Shown: one piece after another, positions 25,072 to 32,590 of the stretch | How the letters are laid out: the number at the start of each line of letters is the position of its first letter | Numbering within the stretch: position 1 is the stretch's first letter | Assembly (NCBI GenBank): GCA_045658645.1 | Contig: JAZOVJ010000044.1 | Span: forward strand, 1 to 52,612 | Source of the DNA: UBA1738 sp045658645 | GTDB taxonomy: Bacteria; Bacillota; Clostridia; UBA1381 | Reading direction: 5' to 3' | Length of the DNA stretch: 52,612 nt | Program-made: the position numbers and the translations under genes | Notes under the pieces: generated by a model | The model's input: the letters and a program-made list of their open reading frames with translations, nothing else | Databases searched by the model: none | What the model was told of the DNA's origin: nothing

Positions 25072-25734
25072 GTGAAAATCTCCGCAGTAATCGTTGCTGC
25101 TGGCAGCGGAACACGTATGAGGGCAGGAAAAAATAAGGTATATTTGGAGCTTTTGGGTAAAACTATTTTAGAACATACCGTTTCTGCATTTCAGAATATG
25201 CCCATGATAGATGAAATCGTAGTGGTGACAAATGAAATATCAGAGGCGGAAAAAGTCCTTTCAAAGTACAGTAAGCTAAAAGCGATTGTGACGGGCGGTG
25301 CTACGAGAGGAGAGTCGGTACAAAACGGACTTAGGGAAGCAGAGGGCGACTTTGTGGCAATCCATGACGGCGCAAGAGCCTTAATTCTTCCGGAAGACAT
25401 CGAAAATGTGTTGAATGCGGCAATAAAATATGGTGCGGCAGCTCTTGGAGTCAAGTCTAAAGACACCTTGAAGATGGCAGACGAAAGCGGATTTATTAAA
25501 AAAACTCTGGACCGTGAGTTTTTATACAACATACAGACCCCACAGGTGTTTAAGCTTTCTGACATTCTGAAAATGTACGAAAAATGTGATGAGGTTTTCA
25601 CAGACGACTGTGCGCTTGCTGAAAAATACGGGCAAAGGGTTAAAATTGTAGACGGAAGCTATGATAACATAAAGATAACAACGCCTGACGATATGGATTT
25701 GGCGGAAAGAATTTTGAGGAAAAGAGGGGAATAA
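25072..25734 (+). CDS. ispD: 2-C-methyl-D-erythritol 4-phosphate cytidylyltransferase
   Basis: IspD attaches CMP to MEP in the non-mevalonate isoprenoid pathway. The 220-residue protein begins with the nucleotidyltransferase loop ISAVIVAAGSGTRMRAGKNK and contains VTGGATRGESVQNGL, FVAIHDGARALI, YNIQTPQVFKL and FTDDCALAEKYG, all family hallmarks. The start is GTG at 25072 after AAGGAGGAG. The ispF start overlaps this end closely (1 bp gap), and the pair forms a functional operon. Confidence 0.95.
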   Translation: MKISAVIVAAGSGTRMRAGKNKVYLELLGKTILEHTVSAFQNMPMIDEIVVVTNEISEAEKVLSKYSKLKAIVTGGATRGESVQNGLREAEGDFVAIHDGARALILPEDIENVLNAAIKYGAAALGVKSKDTLKMADESGFIKKTLDREFLYNIQTPQVFKLSDILKMYEKCDEVFTDDCALAEKYGQRVKIVDGSYDNIKITTPDDMDLAERILRKRGE

Positions 25735-25735
25735 A

Positions 25736-26203
25736 ATGCGAATTGGTCAAGGCTATGACGTTCACGCATTCGCCGAAGGACGTGACCTTTATCTTTGCGG
25801 AGAAAAGGTGGAATATGAAAAGGGGCTTTTAGGCCATTCTGATGCAGATGTGGCGCTTCACGCCTTATGTGACGCACTTTTGGGGGCGGCGGCACTTGGT
25901 GATATAGGCAAGCATTTCCCTGATACCGACCCGAAATATAAGGGTATTTCAAGCGTGGTTTTGTTAAAACACGTTTGCGGTCTTGTTAGGGAAAAGGGCT
26001 ATGAAATTGAAAATGCCGACATCACGATTATTGCCCAGAAGCCAAAACTTCTCCCATATATTCCTGCTATGCGAAAGAATACGGCAGAGGCTATGGGAGT
26101 TTTGGAAGACGCCGTTAACGTAAAGGCTACCACCACCGAAAAGCTCGGATTTGAGGGACGTGGTGAGGGGATTTCCTCGATGGCAGTTGTGTTGTTAAAG
26201 TAA
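25736..26203 (+). CDS. ispF: 2-C-methyl-D-erythritol 2,4-cyclodiphosphate synthase
   Basis: IspF cyclises CDP-ME 2-phosphate to MEcPP, a later step of the same pathway as IspD. The 155-residue protein shows RIGQGYDVHAF (metal-binding Asp and His), KGLLGHSDADVALHALCDALLGAAALGDIG with a metal His, FPDTDP and the C-terminal VKATTTEKLGFEGRGEGISS. It is separate from IspD rather than fused as in some bacteria. Two hairpins follow the stop. Confidence 0.96.
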   Translation: MRIGQGYDVHAFAEGRDLYLCGEKVEYEKGLLGHSDADVALHALCDALLGAAALGDIGKHFPDTDPKYKGISSVVLLKHVCGLVREKGYEIENADITIIAQKPKLLPYIPAMRKNTAEAMGVLEDAVNVKATTTEKLGFEGRGEGISSMAVVLLK

Positions 26204-26204
26204 G

Positions 26205-26230
26205 AGAACGGAATTTTCCGTTCTTTTTTT
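26205..26230 (+). terminator. Terminator after ispF
   Basis: AGAACGGA and TCCGTTCT form the stem, followed by seven T. Confidence 0.9.
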
Positions 26231-26238
26231 GTGTTTCG

Positions 26239-26267
26239 TAGGACAACTTTTGTTGTTCTATTTTTGT
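26239..26267 (+). terminator. Second hairpin after ispF, upstream of spoIIIAA
   Basis: AGGACAAC and GTTGTTCT pair (one G-U) around TTTT, followed by ATTTTTG. It backs up the first terminator and insulates the sporulation operon. Confidence 0.65.
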
Positions 26268-26305
26268 GTTCCGTAAAATATGATAAAGGGAAAGAGGTGA
26301 CAAAA

Positions 26306-27175
26306 ATGCTTACATTGGCAAGAGAAGAAAATATGGAGGGTATGGAGTTTTTGGGGGCTATCCCTGAAAAGCATAGAAAATATCTTTCGGGAGTAGATTT
26401 GGACAGGCTTTGCGAGGTACGGCTTCGGGCAGGAATGCCTATGGCTTTGGTGTTTATAGATGGTATATTTTACATAACCAAAAACGGCAATATAACCGAG
26501 GATTATAAAGAGGGAGTGTTAGTTACCTCGGGAGATATAAAAAGAGGTATGGAACTTATTACAAGGTCATCGGTATATGCTTTTTCTGAGGATATAAAGA
26601 ACGGATTCATAACACTTAATAAAGGACACAGGGTAGGCATTTCAGGGGATGCGGCGATTTCGGGCGGCAAGATTTCGCATATTAAATGTGTGCAGTCTTT
26701 AAATTACCGCTATGCCCGTGAGGTTATAGGGGCGGCGGACAAGGTTATGAACAAAATATTGGACGGACACAGAATAAAAAACACCCTGATTGTTTCCCCG
26801 CCGATGTGTGGAAAAACCACAATGCTTCGGGATATTGCCCGCAGTCTTTCGATTTTGGGGAAAAAGGTGTCGATTGTGGACGAGCGTGGCGAAATTGCGG
26901 CGTTATCATCGGGAGTGCCGTCCTTTTCCCTGGGTGCAAACTGTGATGTTTTGTCGGGCGTGAACAAGGCGGAGGGAATGCTTTTGATGCTTCGGGCTAT
27001 GTCGCCTGACGTTATAATAACCGATGAAATCGGCGGAAAAGATGATTTTGACGCCATAGCCGAAATTAAAAAAAGGGGCGTTGCCATAATAACAAGCTTG
27101 CACTCTTTCGGGGAGGCACCCGATGGCTTTGATGAGGTGATACGCCTTGGAGGAATTGGAAAGTGTTTAGAATAA
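26306..27175 (+). CDS. spoIIIAA: Stage III sporulation protein AA (ATPase)
   Basis: SpoIIIAA is the secretion-type ATPase of the SpoIIIA-SpoIIQ channel between mother cell and forespore. The 289-residue protein has PSDVIITDEIGGKDDF (Walker B region) and SFSLGANCDVLSG. Its P-loop reads VSPPMCGKTTMLRD, where the usual first Gly is Ser. The frame is open from 26231, but AGAGGTG before the ATG at 26306 and the terminators upstream mark the true start. The operon is expected to be SigE dependent; I could not find a convincing SigE promoter by eye. Confidence 0.94.
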   Translation: MLTLAREENMEGMEFLGAIPEKHRKYLSGVDLDRLCEVRLRAGMPMALVFIDGIFYITKNGNITEDYKEGVLVTSGDIKRGMELITRSSVYAFSEDIKNGFITLNKGHRVGISGDAAISGGKISHIKCVQSLNYRYAREVIGAADKVMNKILDGHRIKNTLIVSPPMCGKTTMLRDIARSLSILGKKVSIVDERGEIAALSSGVPSFSLGANCDVLSGVNKAEGMLLMLRAMSPDVIITDEIGGKDDFDAIAEIKKRGVAIITSLHSFGEAPDGFDEVIRLGGIGKCLE

Positions 27176-27654
27176 TTGGCGCAGCTATGATAATTTTTGC
27201 GGGGAGTATGATTGGCTTTTTAAAGTCAGAGAATTTGAAAAAGCGTGTGGAATGCCTTGACAGAATCATTTCGGGACTGAACCTTTTGGAAACCGATATC
27301 AGTTACAGAGAAAAAGATCTTGCGAAGACACTTTTTTATATTGGTGAAAACCATAAAATAGGTATGTTTATATCCATAGCAAAAAATCTTTCAGGGTGCG
27401 GAATAAAAACGGCGACAGGGAAAGCTTTGGCGGAAGAGGAGTTTCTTTTAGAGCGGGACAAGGCACCTATTCGGGCGCTTGCGGAAAATCTTGGTATGAC
27501 GGACAGTGTGACACAGACGGGAGCTATAAAAAGAGCAGTGTTAAATCTTTTGGAGGAAAAGAAAAATGCGCAGGCAGAATATGCAAGACTTGGAAGACTT
27601 TACCGAAGCTGTGGGGTGTTGTGCGGAATTTTGGGAGCAATAATTTTAATTTAG
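27163..27654 (+). CDS. spoIIIAB: Stage III sporulation protein AB
   Basis: A 163-residue protein with an N-terminal membrane helix (IIGAAMIIFAGSMIGFL), a soluble helical region beginning KRVECLDRIISGLNLLETDISY, and a C-terminal membrane helix (GVLCGILGAIILI). This layout matches SpoIIIAB, which has a fold related to GspF of type II secretion. The GTG start at 27163 overlaps the end of spoIIIAA and follows GGAGG. Confidence 0.92.
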   Translation: MFRIIGAAMIIFAGSMIGFLKSENLKKRVECLDRIISGLNLLETDISYREKDLAKTLFYIGENHKIGMFISIAKNLSGCGIKTATGKALAEEEFLLERDKAPIRALAENLGMTDSVTQTGAIKRAVLNLLEEKKNAQAEYARLGRLYRSCGVLCGILGAIILI

Positions 27655-27664
27655 GAGGCGGCAA

Positions 27665-27859
27665 ATGGACGTAGATTTAATATTCAAAATTGCCGGTGTG
27701 GGAATAGTGGTGGCAGTTTTAAATCAACTGCTTGTGCGGTCAGGACGTGAGGAACAGGCACTTTTAACCACAATCGCCGGACTTGTTGCCGTTTTATATG
27801 TTCTGACGCGTGAAATCGGGGATTTGTTTGCGTCAATAAAGCAAATTTTCGGGTTTTAG
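27665..27859 (+). CDS. spoIIIAC: Stage III sporulation protein AC
   Basis: A 64-residue protein with two membrane helices, starting MDVDLIFKIAGVGIVVAVLNQLL and continuing AGLVAVLYVLTREIGDLF. Size, sequence and place between AB and AD identify SpoIIIAC. AGGAGG precedes the ATG. Confidence 0.93.
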   Translation: MDVDLIFKIAGVGIVVAVLNQLLVRSGREEQALLTTIAGLVAVLYVLTREIGDLFASIKQIFGF

Positions 27860-27862
27860 GGT

Positions 27863-28255
27863 ATGGATATTACTGCTATTATCGGAATAGGGATTGTTGG
27901 AGCACTCCTTTCGGTGACGGTTAAAAGCTACCGTCCTGAGCTTGCCTTGTGCATCTCCGTAGCGACAGGAATACTGATATTTTTATTTTGTGCTGATGGA
28001 ATTGCGGACGTAATTCATCAGATGCGCCAAATGTGTGAAACATCGGGAGTGGATACGGCATTTTTCGGGGTGGCGATGAAGGTTATTGCCATAGCTTATG
28101 TAACCGAGTTCGCATCAGAAGCAGCAAAGGACGCAGGGGAGGGCGCTATTGCAAAAAAACTTGAATTTGCAGGAAAAACAGCAGTTCTGGTTGTTATGAT
28201 GCCAGTCATAAAAAACCTTACCCAAGTAATAATGAGCACCCTGATGAGCTTTTAA
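27863..28255 (+). CDS. spoIIIAD: Stage III sporulation protein AD
   Basis: A 130-residue protein with four probable membrane helices and the conserved FFGVAMKVIAIAYVTEFASEAAKDAGEGAIAKKLEFAGK stretch. It starts 3 nt after spoIIIAC with only a weak ribosome site, so translation is probably coupled. Confidence 0.92.
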   Translation: MDITAIIGIGIVGALLSVTVKSYRPELALCISVATGILIFLFCADGIADVIHQMRQMCETSGVDTAFFGVAMKVIAIAYVTEFASEAAKDAGEGAIAKKLEFAGKTAVLVVMMPVIKNLTQVIMSTLMSF

Positions 28256-28281
28256 GTGTAAAAACTGTGTGGAGGAACAAC

Positions 28282-29346
28282 GTGAAGAAGTTGACGGCTA
28301 TACTTGTAATTTTTTTAGTGTTTTCCTGCACTGTTTTCGCTCAGGAAATTGAGATTGCAGGTGAAGATTTTTATAACAATACGGCACAGGATATCGTTTC
28401 GGGGAAGCTCGACCTTAATCCCGTAAATATAATTAATATGGTAAAAAACCGCATATTTGAGGAGCTTTACGAAATAAAACCGTTGCTTAAATCCATTTTA
28501 CTTATTTCGGTTGCGGCGGGACTTTTAAAGGTTTTGAGCGATGCGTTCTCTAAAAAGGAAACAGAGGAAGCGGCGTTTTTTGTCTGTTTTTTGATGATGA
28601 GTGCATCTTGCGTGTCGGTGTTTTCGCAGGCGGTGGGTTATGGTGCGAGGGTAGTACATGAGCTTTGCGAGTTTATAACCAAATTTGAGCCTGTTTTAAT
28701 GGGGCTTCTGCTATCGGGCGGAGCTATAACGCAAGCGGCGGCGTTTCAGCCAATACTTGCATCAAGTGTGTATATTTTAGGGCTTTTAATGGACAAGTGT
28801 ATCCTGCCCCTGACATATTTCTCGGCAATCCTCGGGATTTTGAATAATATTGGAAAGAGGGTGGAAATCGGTACGCTGTGTAAGCTTTTAACTTCGGTTT
28901 CCAAGTGGCTTCTGACGGGAGTTTTAACCTTGTTTTCTGCAGTTTTAACCCTTTACGGTTTTGGAACATCTGCATTAAACACCGTTGCGGCAAAGGGTAT
29001 AAAATTTGCGGTGGGAAGCCTTGTGCCTGTGGTGGGAAGTCTTTTGTCCGATACCGTTGAAACGGTGATTTCGGGGACAAATCTTTTAAAGAACGCTGTT
29101 GGCACGGCGGGAATGATAACTGTTATAGTTATGGCATCTGTGCCTGTAATAAAGGTTTGGATTATGATGATGCTCTTAAAAGTTACGGCGGCACTTTGCG
29201 AACCGTTTTCGGACAAAAGAATAACGGGGGTTTTGCTTGCTGTAGCAGATGCGGTATCTGCCGTATTCCAGATGGTCATAACGACAGGAATGCTTTTCAT
29301 AATTTCTATAGGTATTATTTTAATTTCTACGGGAGTAAGTGTATGA
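28282..29346 (+). CDS. spoIIIAE: Stage III sporulation protein AE
   Basis: A 354-residue polytopic membrane protein with a cleavable-looking signal peptide (ending SCTVFAQ) and about seven later hydrophobic helices. Family segments include FEPVLMGLLLSGGAITQAAAF and CILPLTYFSAILGILNN. The GTG at 28282 is chosen because GGAGG lies at 28271-28275; the TGG-containing frame upstream to 28267 would include the ribosome site. Its stop overlaps the spoIIIAF start (ATGA). Confidence 0.92.
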   Translation: MKKLTAILVIFLVFSCTVFAQEIEIAGEDFYNNTAQDIVSGKLDLNPVNIINMVKNRIFEELYEIKPLLKSILLISVAAGLLKVLSDAFSKKETEEAAFFVCFLMMSASCVSVFSQAVGYGARVVHELCEFITKFEPVLMGLLLSGGAITQAAAFQPILASSVYILGLLMDKCILPLTYFSAILGILNNIGKRVEIGTLCKLLTSVSKWLLTGVLTLFSAVLTLYGFGTSALNTVAAKGIKFAVGSLVPVVGSLLSDTVETVISGTNLLKNAVGTAGMITVIVMASVPVIKVWIMMMLLKVTAALCEPFSDKRITGVLLAVADAVSAVFQMVITTGMLFIISIGIILISTGVSV

Positions 29347-29780
29347 GAGAATACATAATTTTAGTGGCGATGTCTGCTATTGTTGCGGCAGTTACCGATA
29401 TTTTGGCACCGAAAGAATGGCGTGGGTATGTGCGGATTGCTGTGGGATTTTTGATTTTGGCGGTACTGATTTCGCCGCTTTCAAAAATGAAAAATATAGA
29501 AATTCTTAATGTGGACAACAATTTTGAGGTCAGCGATATGGCTGTAAAGGACAGGGTTACGGCAGAGCTTACAAAGAACGTTGAAAAGGATATTGAGGAA
29601 AGGGTTTTGACGGAATTCAGGACCGAGGCAGAGGCTTTGGTAGCATTGGATGTGGATGCAGAACATAAAATAAAGGGCGTGAAAAATATAGTGATAGTAT
29701 GCGGGAAAGTGCCTCAGGGATTGGGTGAGAGGCTAAAGGAAGTTTACGGATGTGAGAGTATTGAGTTTAGAAATAAATAA
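29343..29780 (+). CDS. spoIIIAF: Stage III sporulation protein AF
   Basis: A 145-residue protein with two N-terminal membrane helices (about 4-22 and 32-48) containing DILAPKEWRGYVRIAVGFLILAVLISPL, typical of SpoIIIAF, and a soluble C-terminal domain. The ATG at 29343 overlaps the stop of AE. The frame is open further upstream inside AE, but that extension is a shadow. Confidence 0.9.
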   Translation: MREYIILVAMSAIVAAVTDILAPKEWRGYVRIAVGFLILAVLISPLSKMKNIEILNVDNNFEVSDMAVKDRVTAELTKNVEKDIEERVLTEFRTEAEALVALDVDAEHKIKGVKNIVIVCGKVPQGLGERLKEVYGCESIEFRNK

Positions 29781-30258
29781 AATTCTTAAAAAATATGGTA
29801 ATACAAAGAGCCTGTATATAATAGTTATAATAGGGGTTGTTTTGATGCTCATTTCTACGGGTAAAGAGCCGCAAAACGATACAAAAACACCCGTATACGA
29901 AGCATACTCTGACGAGGCACGGCTTGAGGGGATTTTATCAAAAATAGACGGCGTGGGCGAAGTGTCGGTAATGATAACCTATTATGGCACAAGCTCCTAT
30001 GATGTTGCCTATGAGAAAAAACTGACCAGCAGCGAAAGAACGGAGGAGACCACAAAAAGCGAGGAAAACTCTGTGATAACAAAAGGTGGCGAACCTCTGG
30101 TAAAGGGTACGGTGTACCCCAAAGCCAAAGGCGTTATTATTATCGCAGAGGGTGCAGGGAGGCCCGAGGTTAAAAAAGCCTTGACAGATGCCGCAACTGC
30201 AGCAATTGATGTGGCTTCGCATAAGGTGTGTGTTTTAGAAGGAAAGGAAAGGAATTAG
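29752..30258 (+). CDS. spoIIIAG: Stage III sporulation protein AG
   Basis: SpoIIIAG forms a large ring in the intermembrane space. The 168-residue protein has one membrane helix (LYIIVIIGVVLMLIS) and a ring-building domain with EARLEGILSKIDGVGEVSVMITYYG and KGVIIIAEGAGRPEVKKALTDA. A GTG at 29752, overlapping spoIIIAF by 29 bases, is the favoured start; a TTG at 29761 is an alternative. Confidence 0.92.
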   Translation: MRVLSLEINKILKKYGNTKSLYIIVIIGVVLMLISTGKEPQNDTKTPVYEAYSDEARLEGILSKIDGVGEVSVMITYYGTSSYDVAYEKKLTSSERTEETTKSEENSVITKGGEPLVKGTVYPKAKGVIIIAEGAGRPEVKKALTDAATAAIDVASHKVCVLEGKERN

Positions 30259-30262
30259 AGAA

Positions 30263-30832
30263 ATGATGGTATTAAAGAAAAAGGAAGTAGTTGCAACAGC
30301 ACTGGTGGTATTAATAGGAGTTGCGGGATATCTGAACTGGTCATATCAGGATACTATACGGGTAACTGACGGCGGCAGCTATCTGGAGGAGGTAAAAAAG
30401 TTGGGCGAGGCGGAGTATGTATCTTCAGACAAGACAGATTTTACCGAAGAAGATGGCGAAAAGGCGGAGGAAACTGCAGCTCAGGCAAGCTATTTTACCG
30501 AGGCAAAATTATCAAAGGATAATTCCCGCTCAAAAGCACTTGAAATTCTGAATCAGACCGCAACCAATGAGAGCTTTGACAGTGAGGTGAGAAAGCAGGC
30601 ACAGAATAAAATTGTAGCTATTGCGGAAAATACCGAAAAAGAGGCTATTATTGAAAATGTTGCAAGAGCTAAGGGTTATAAAGATATATCCGTGTATATA
30701 GATGGGGAAAACGTGGAAATAATAGTAAAGAAAAAGGACTTTTCAAGTCAGGATGTGAAGACTATTAAGGAAATTGTAACCTCGGAGCTTCTGACCTCAA
30801 GTAAAAATATAAAAATTATTGAGGCAAAATAG
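30263..30832 (+). CDS. spoIIIAH: Stage III sporulation protein AH
   Basis: SpoIIIAH has a YscJ/FliF-like domain and binds SpoIIQ across the septum. The 189-residue protein has an N-terminal membrane helix (VATALVVLIGVAGYLNW), an acidic linker, and the C-terminal ring domain from about 80, containing SKDNSRSKALEILNQ and NVARAKGYKDISVYIDGENVEIIV. It closes the complete eight-gene operon. Confidence 0.93.
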   Translation: MMVLKKKEVVATALVVLIGVAGYLNWSYQDTIRVTDGGSYLEEVKKLGEAEYVSSDKTDFTEEDGEKAEETAAQASYFTEAKLSKDNSRSKALEILNQTATNESFDSEVRKQAQNKIVAIAENTEKEAIIENVARAKGYKDISVYIDGENVEIIVKKKDFSSQDVKTIKEIVTSELLTSSKNIKIIEAK

Positions 30833-30861
30833 TTGCAAAAGCATATATCATTTGATATAAT
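30833..30861 (+). promoter_or_regulatory. Extended -10 promoter of the asp23-like gene
   Basis: TTGCAA (30833-30838), 17 bp, TATAAT (30856-30861) with TGA before the -10. It begins at the spoIIIAH stop, separating the vegetative gene from the sporulation operon. Confidence 0.8.
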
Positions 30862-30917
30862 TAGCTTAAGAAGAGGGAATGTGCCTTTTACTTTTTTAAG
30901 AAGAAAGGATTAAGGAT

Positions 30918-31388
30918 ATGAGCGAGAACAAGGATTTAAGAGAAGAACTTACAAACGAAGCCGAGGGTGGCAAGATAAATATTTCAAATGATGTTATAGC
31001 GTCAATCGCAGGAATTGCGACTATGGAGATTGAGGGAGTTGCGGGAATGGCAGGCAGCATGGCGTCAGGCCTTGCAGAAAAGCTGGGCGCAAAGAAAAAT
31101 CCGCAAAAGGGAGTTAAGGTTAATGTTTCGCCTGAAGGCGCTGTAATCGACCTCTTGATTGTGGTTGCATTTGGAGTCAGAATCCCTGAACTCTGCTGGG
31201 AAATTCAGGAAAACGTAAAGAACAGCGTTGAAAGTATGACAGGAACCGAAGTTCTTCGTGTAAATGTCTTTGTTGAGGGTGTCAGCTTCGAAAAGAAGAA
31301 AAAAGCACCAAAAGCGGAAGATATGATTGATGACGATGTTGAAGAAACAGAAGAAACGACAGAAGTCATAGAGGTTGAAGCAGAATAA
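30918..31388 (+). CDS. Asp23/Gls24 family envelope stress response protein
   Basis: The 156-residue protein contains the Asp23 domain (about 18-125): ISNDVIASIAGIATMEIEGVAGM, then VKVNVSPEGAVIDLLIVVAFGVRIPELCWEIQENVKNSVE and VLRVNVFVEGVSF. An acidic Glu/Thr tail follows. These cytoplasmic, membrane-associated proteins are linked to envelope stress in Gram-positives. The gene is monocistronic, with its own promoter and terminator, between spoIIIAH and spo0A. Confidence 0.93.
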   Translation: MSENKDLREELTNEAEGGKINISNDVIASIAGIATMEIEGVAGMAGSMASGLAEKLGAKKNPQKGVKVNVSPEGAVIDLLIVVAFGVRIPELCWEIQENVKNSVESMTGTEVLRVNVFVEGVSFEKKKKAPKAEDMIDDDVEETEETTEVIEVEAE

Positions 31389-31415
31389 AAAATCGGTCTT
31401 ATGACCGATTTTTTT
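31388..31415 (+). terminator. Terminator after the asp23-like gene
   Basis: AATCGGTC and GACCGATT pair around TTAT with flanking A and T runs. Confidence 0.94.
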
Positions 31416-31513
31416 GTGCCTTAAAATCTTTGATTTCTTGCTGTAAAATACAGCATAAAAACTCTAAAAACATACCAGAAGCAACACTTAAAAAATCGCA
31501 TAATATAGCGGGT

Positions 31514-31532
31514 TTTGGCGAAATTTGTCGAA
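31514..31532 (+). promoter_or_regulatory. Tandem Spo0A boxes upstream of spo0A
   Basis: TGTCGAA at 31526-31532 (within TTTGTCGAA) matches the 0A box consensus exactly. A second site, TGGCGAA at 31516-31522 (within TTTTGGCGAAA), differs by one base and lies exactly 10 bp upstream. Both are about 45-55 bp upstream of the spo0A -35, suggesting autoregulation. Confidence 0.65.
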
Positions 31533-31576
31533 TAAAGAAAAGGTTGAAAATTTATGCTAAAAAAACACAAAAAGTT

Positions 31577-31605
31577 CTTGCATAGTCTGGGAAATTATGG
31601 TAGAA
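31577..31605 (+). promoter_or_regulatory. Sigma-A promoter of spo0A
   Basis: TTGCAT (31577-31582), 17 bp, TAGAAT (31600-31605) with TGG before the -10. The predicted leader is about 120 nt. Within the 343-bp gap 31389-31731 I also see the terminator, the 0A boxes, an AAAGGAGGT at 31614-31622 and a tandem AAGGTAC repeat at 31645-31658. Confidence 0.8.
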
Positions 31606-31731
31606 TGTTGTTGTAAAGGAGGTATCTTTCACTGATTTTGAGACAAGGTACAAGGTACAAAAACTGAATATGTAAAACTTAAGATAAGGAACAGATGCTT
31701 TCTTTAAGTATATAATACTTTGGAGGTAAAA

Positions 31732-32505
31732 ATGGAAGAGAGAATTTCTGTACTTATTGCAGACGACAACAGGAGATTTGCAGATGACTTAAAAGAATAT
31801 CTGCGAACAAAACAGGAAATCAGGTCGGTAAATGTTTGTTATGATGGTGAAGAGGCATACGATATGGTTATGGAAACAACACCTGACGTTGTGCTTACAG
31901 ACATTATAATGCCGAAACGTGACGGTCTTAGCCTTATGAAGAAGCTGGGACAGTCAAGGCTTGCGAAAAAGCCTATGTTTATCGCACTTTCGGTTACAGG
32001 CAGCGAGAGAATTATGGATGCGGCGCAAAATGCGGGTGCTGAATATTTTCTTTTGAAGCCACAGTCGAATGAAGCCATTTATGACACTATCCGGAACTTT
32101 GGAAACACTTCAGGAAGGACAAGCTTTGAGGTTTCGAGAAGCGAGGACAAGAAGACCTATGACCTGGAGGCACTGGTTACTGAGTCAATCCACGAGTTGG
32201 GCGTTCCTGCTCATATCAAGGGTTATCAGTATGTGAGAACCGCTATTATGATGGTGGTTGAAAATATGGAACTGCTGAATTATATTACAAAGCAGTTGTA
32301 TCCTGTTATTGCGAAAAAGTACAGCACCACATCTTCGCGCGTTGAGAGGGCTATAAGACATTCCATAGAGGTTGCATGGTCGAGAGGAAGGCCTGAAACA
32401 ATGAATCAGGTTTTCGGCTACACAATAGACACAGGAAAGGGCAAACCTACAAATTCTGAGTTTATTGCAATGGTGGCAGATAAAATCCGATTGCAAATCA
32501 AATAA
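31732..32505 (+). CDS. spo0A: Sporulation master response regulator Spo0A
   Basis: Phosphorylated Spo0A activates entry into sporulation. The 257-residue protein has a receiver domain (1 to about 120) with the acidic pair Asp11-Asp12, phospho-acceptor Asp57 in DVVLTDIIMPKRDG, Lys in FLLKPQ, and the Spo0A C-terminal DNA-binding domain (ESIHELGVPAHIKGYQYVR, then SRVERAIRHSIEVAWSRG, the recognition helix). The ATG at 31732 follows GGAGG; a TTG at 31720 would sit upstream of the ribosome site. It is monocistronic. The spoIVB gene usually next to spo0A is absent. Confidence 0.97.
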   Translation: MEERISVLIADDNRRFADDLKEYLRTKQEIRSVNVCYDGEEAYDMVMETTPDVVLTDIIMPKRDGLSLMKKLGQSRLAKKPMFIALSVTGSERIMDAAQNAGAEYFLLKPQSNEAIYDTIRNFGNTSGRTSFEVSRSEDKKTYDLEALVTESIHELGVPAHIKGYQYVRTAIMMVVENMELLNYITKQLYPVIAKKYSTTSSRVERAIRHSIEVAWSRGRPETMNQVFGYTIDTGKGKPTNSEFIAMVADKIRLQIK

Positions 32506-32551
32506 ATTGCTTCCCCAAAAGTATTATACTACCAACTTATACCAAAAAAAT

Positions 32552-32583
32552 AATGACGGGATTTCCCGTCATTGTTTTTTTTA
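32552..32583 (+). terminator. Terminator after spo0A
   Basis: AATGACGGGA and TCCCGTCATT form a stem, followed by G and eight T. Confidence 0.93.
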
Positions 32584-32590
32584 TCGCCTT

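Noticed and set aside
26231..26305. SigE promoter upstream of spoIIIAA
   Set aside because: The operon should have one, but no pair of elements fits the consensus well enough to report.
31583..31612. SigH promoter for spo0A
   Set aside because: A GAAT-containing -10 is present, but no AGGA-type -35 lies at the right distance; the sigma-A reading is better.
31711..31716. TATAAT close to the spo0A start
   Set aside because: No -35 at a usual distance, and the transcript would begin at or after the ribosome site.
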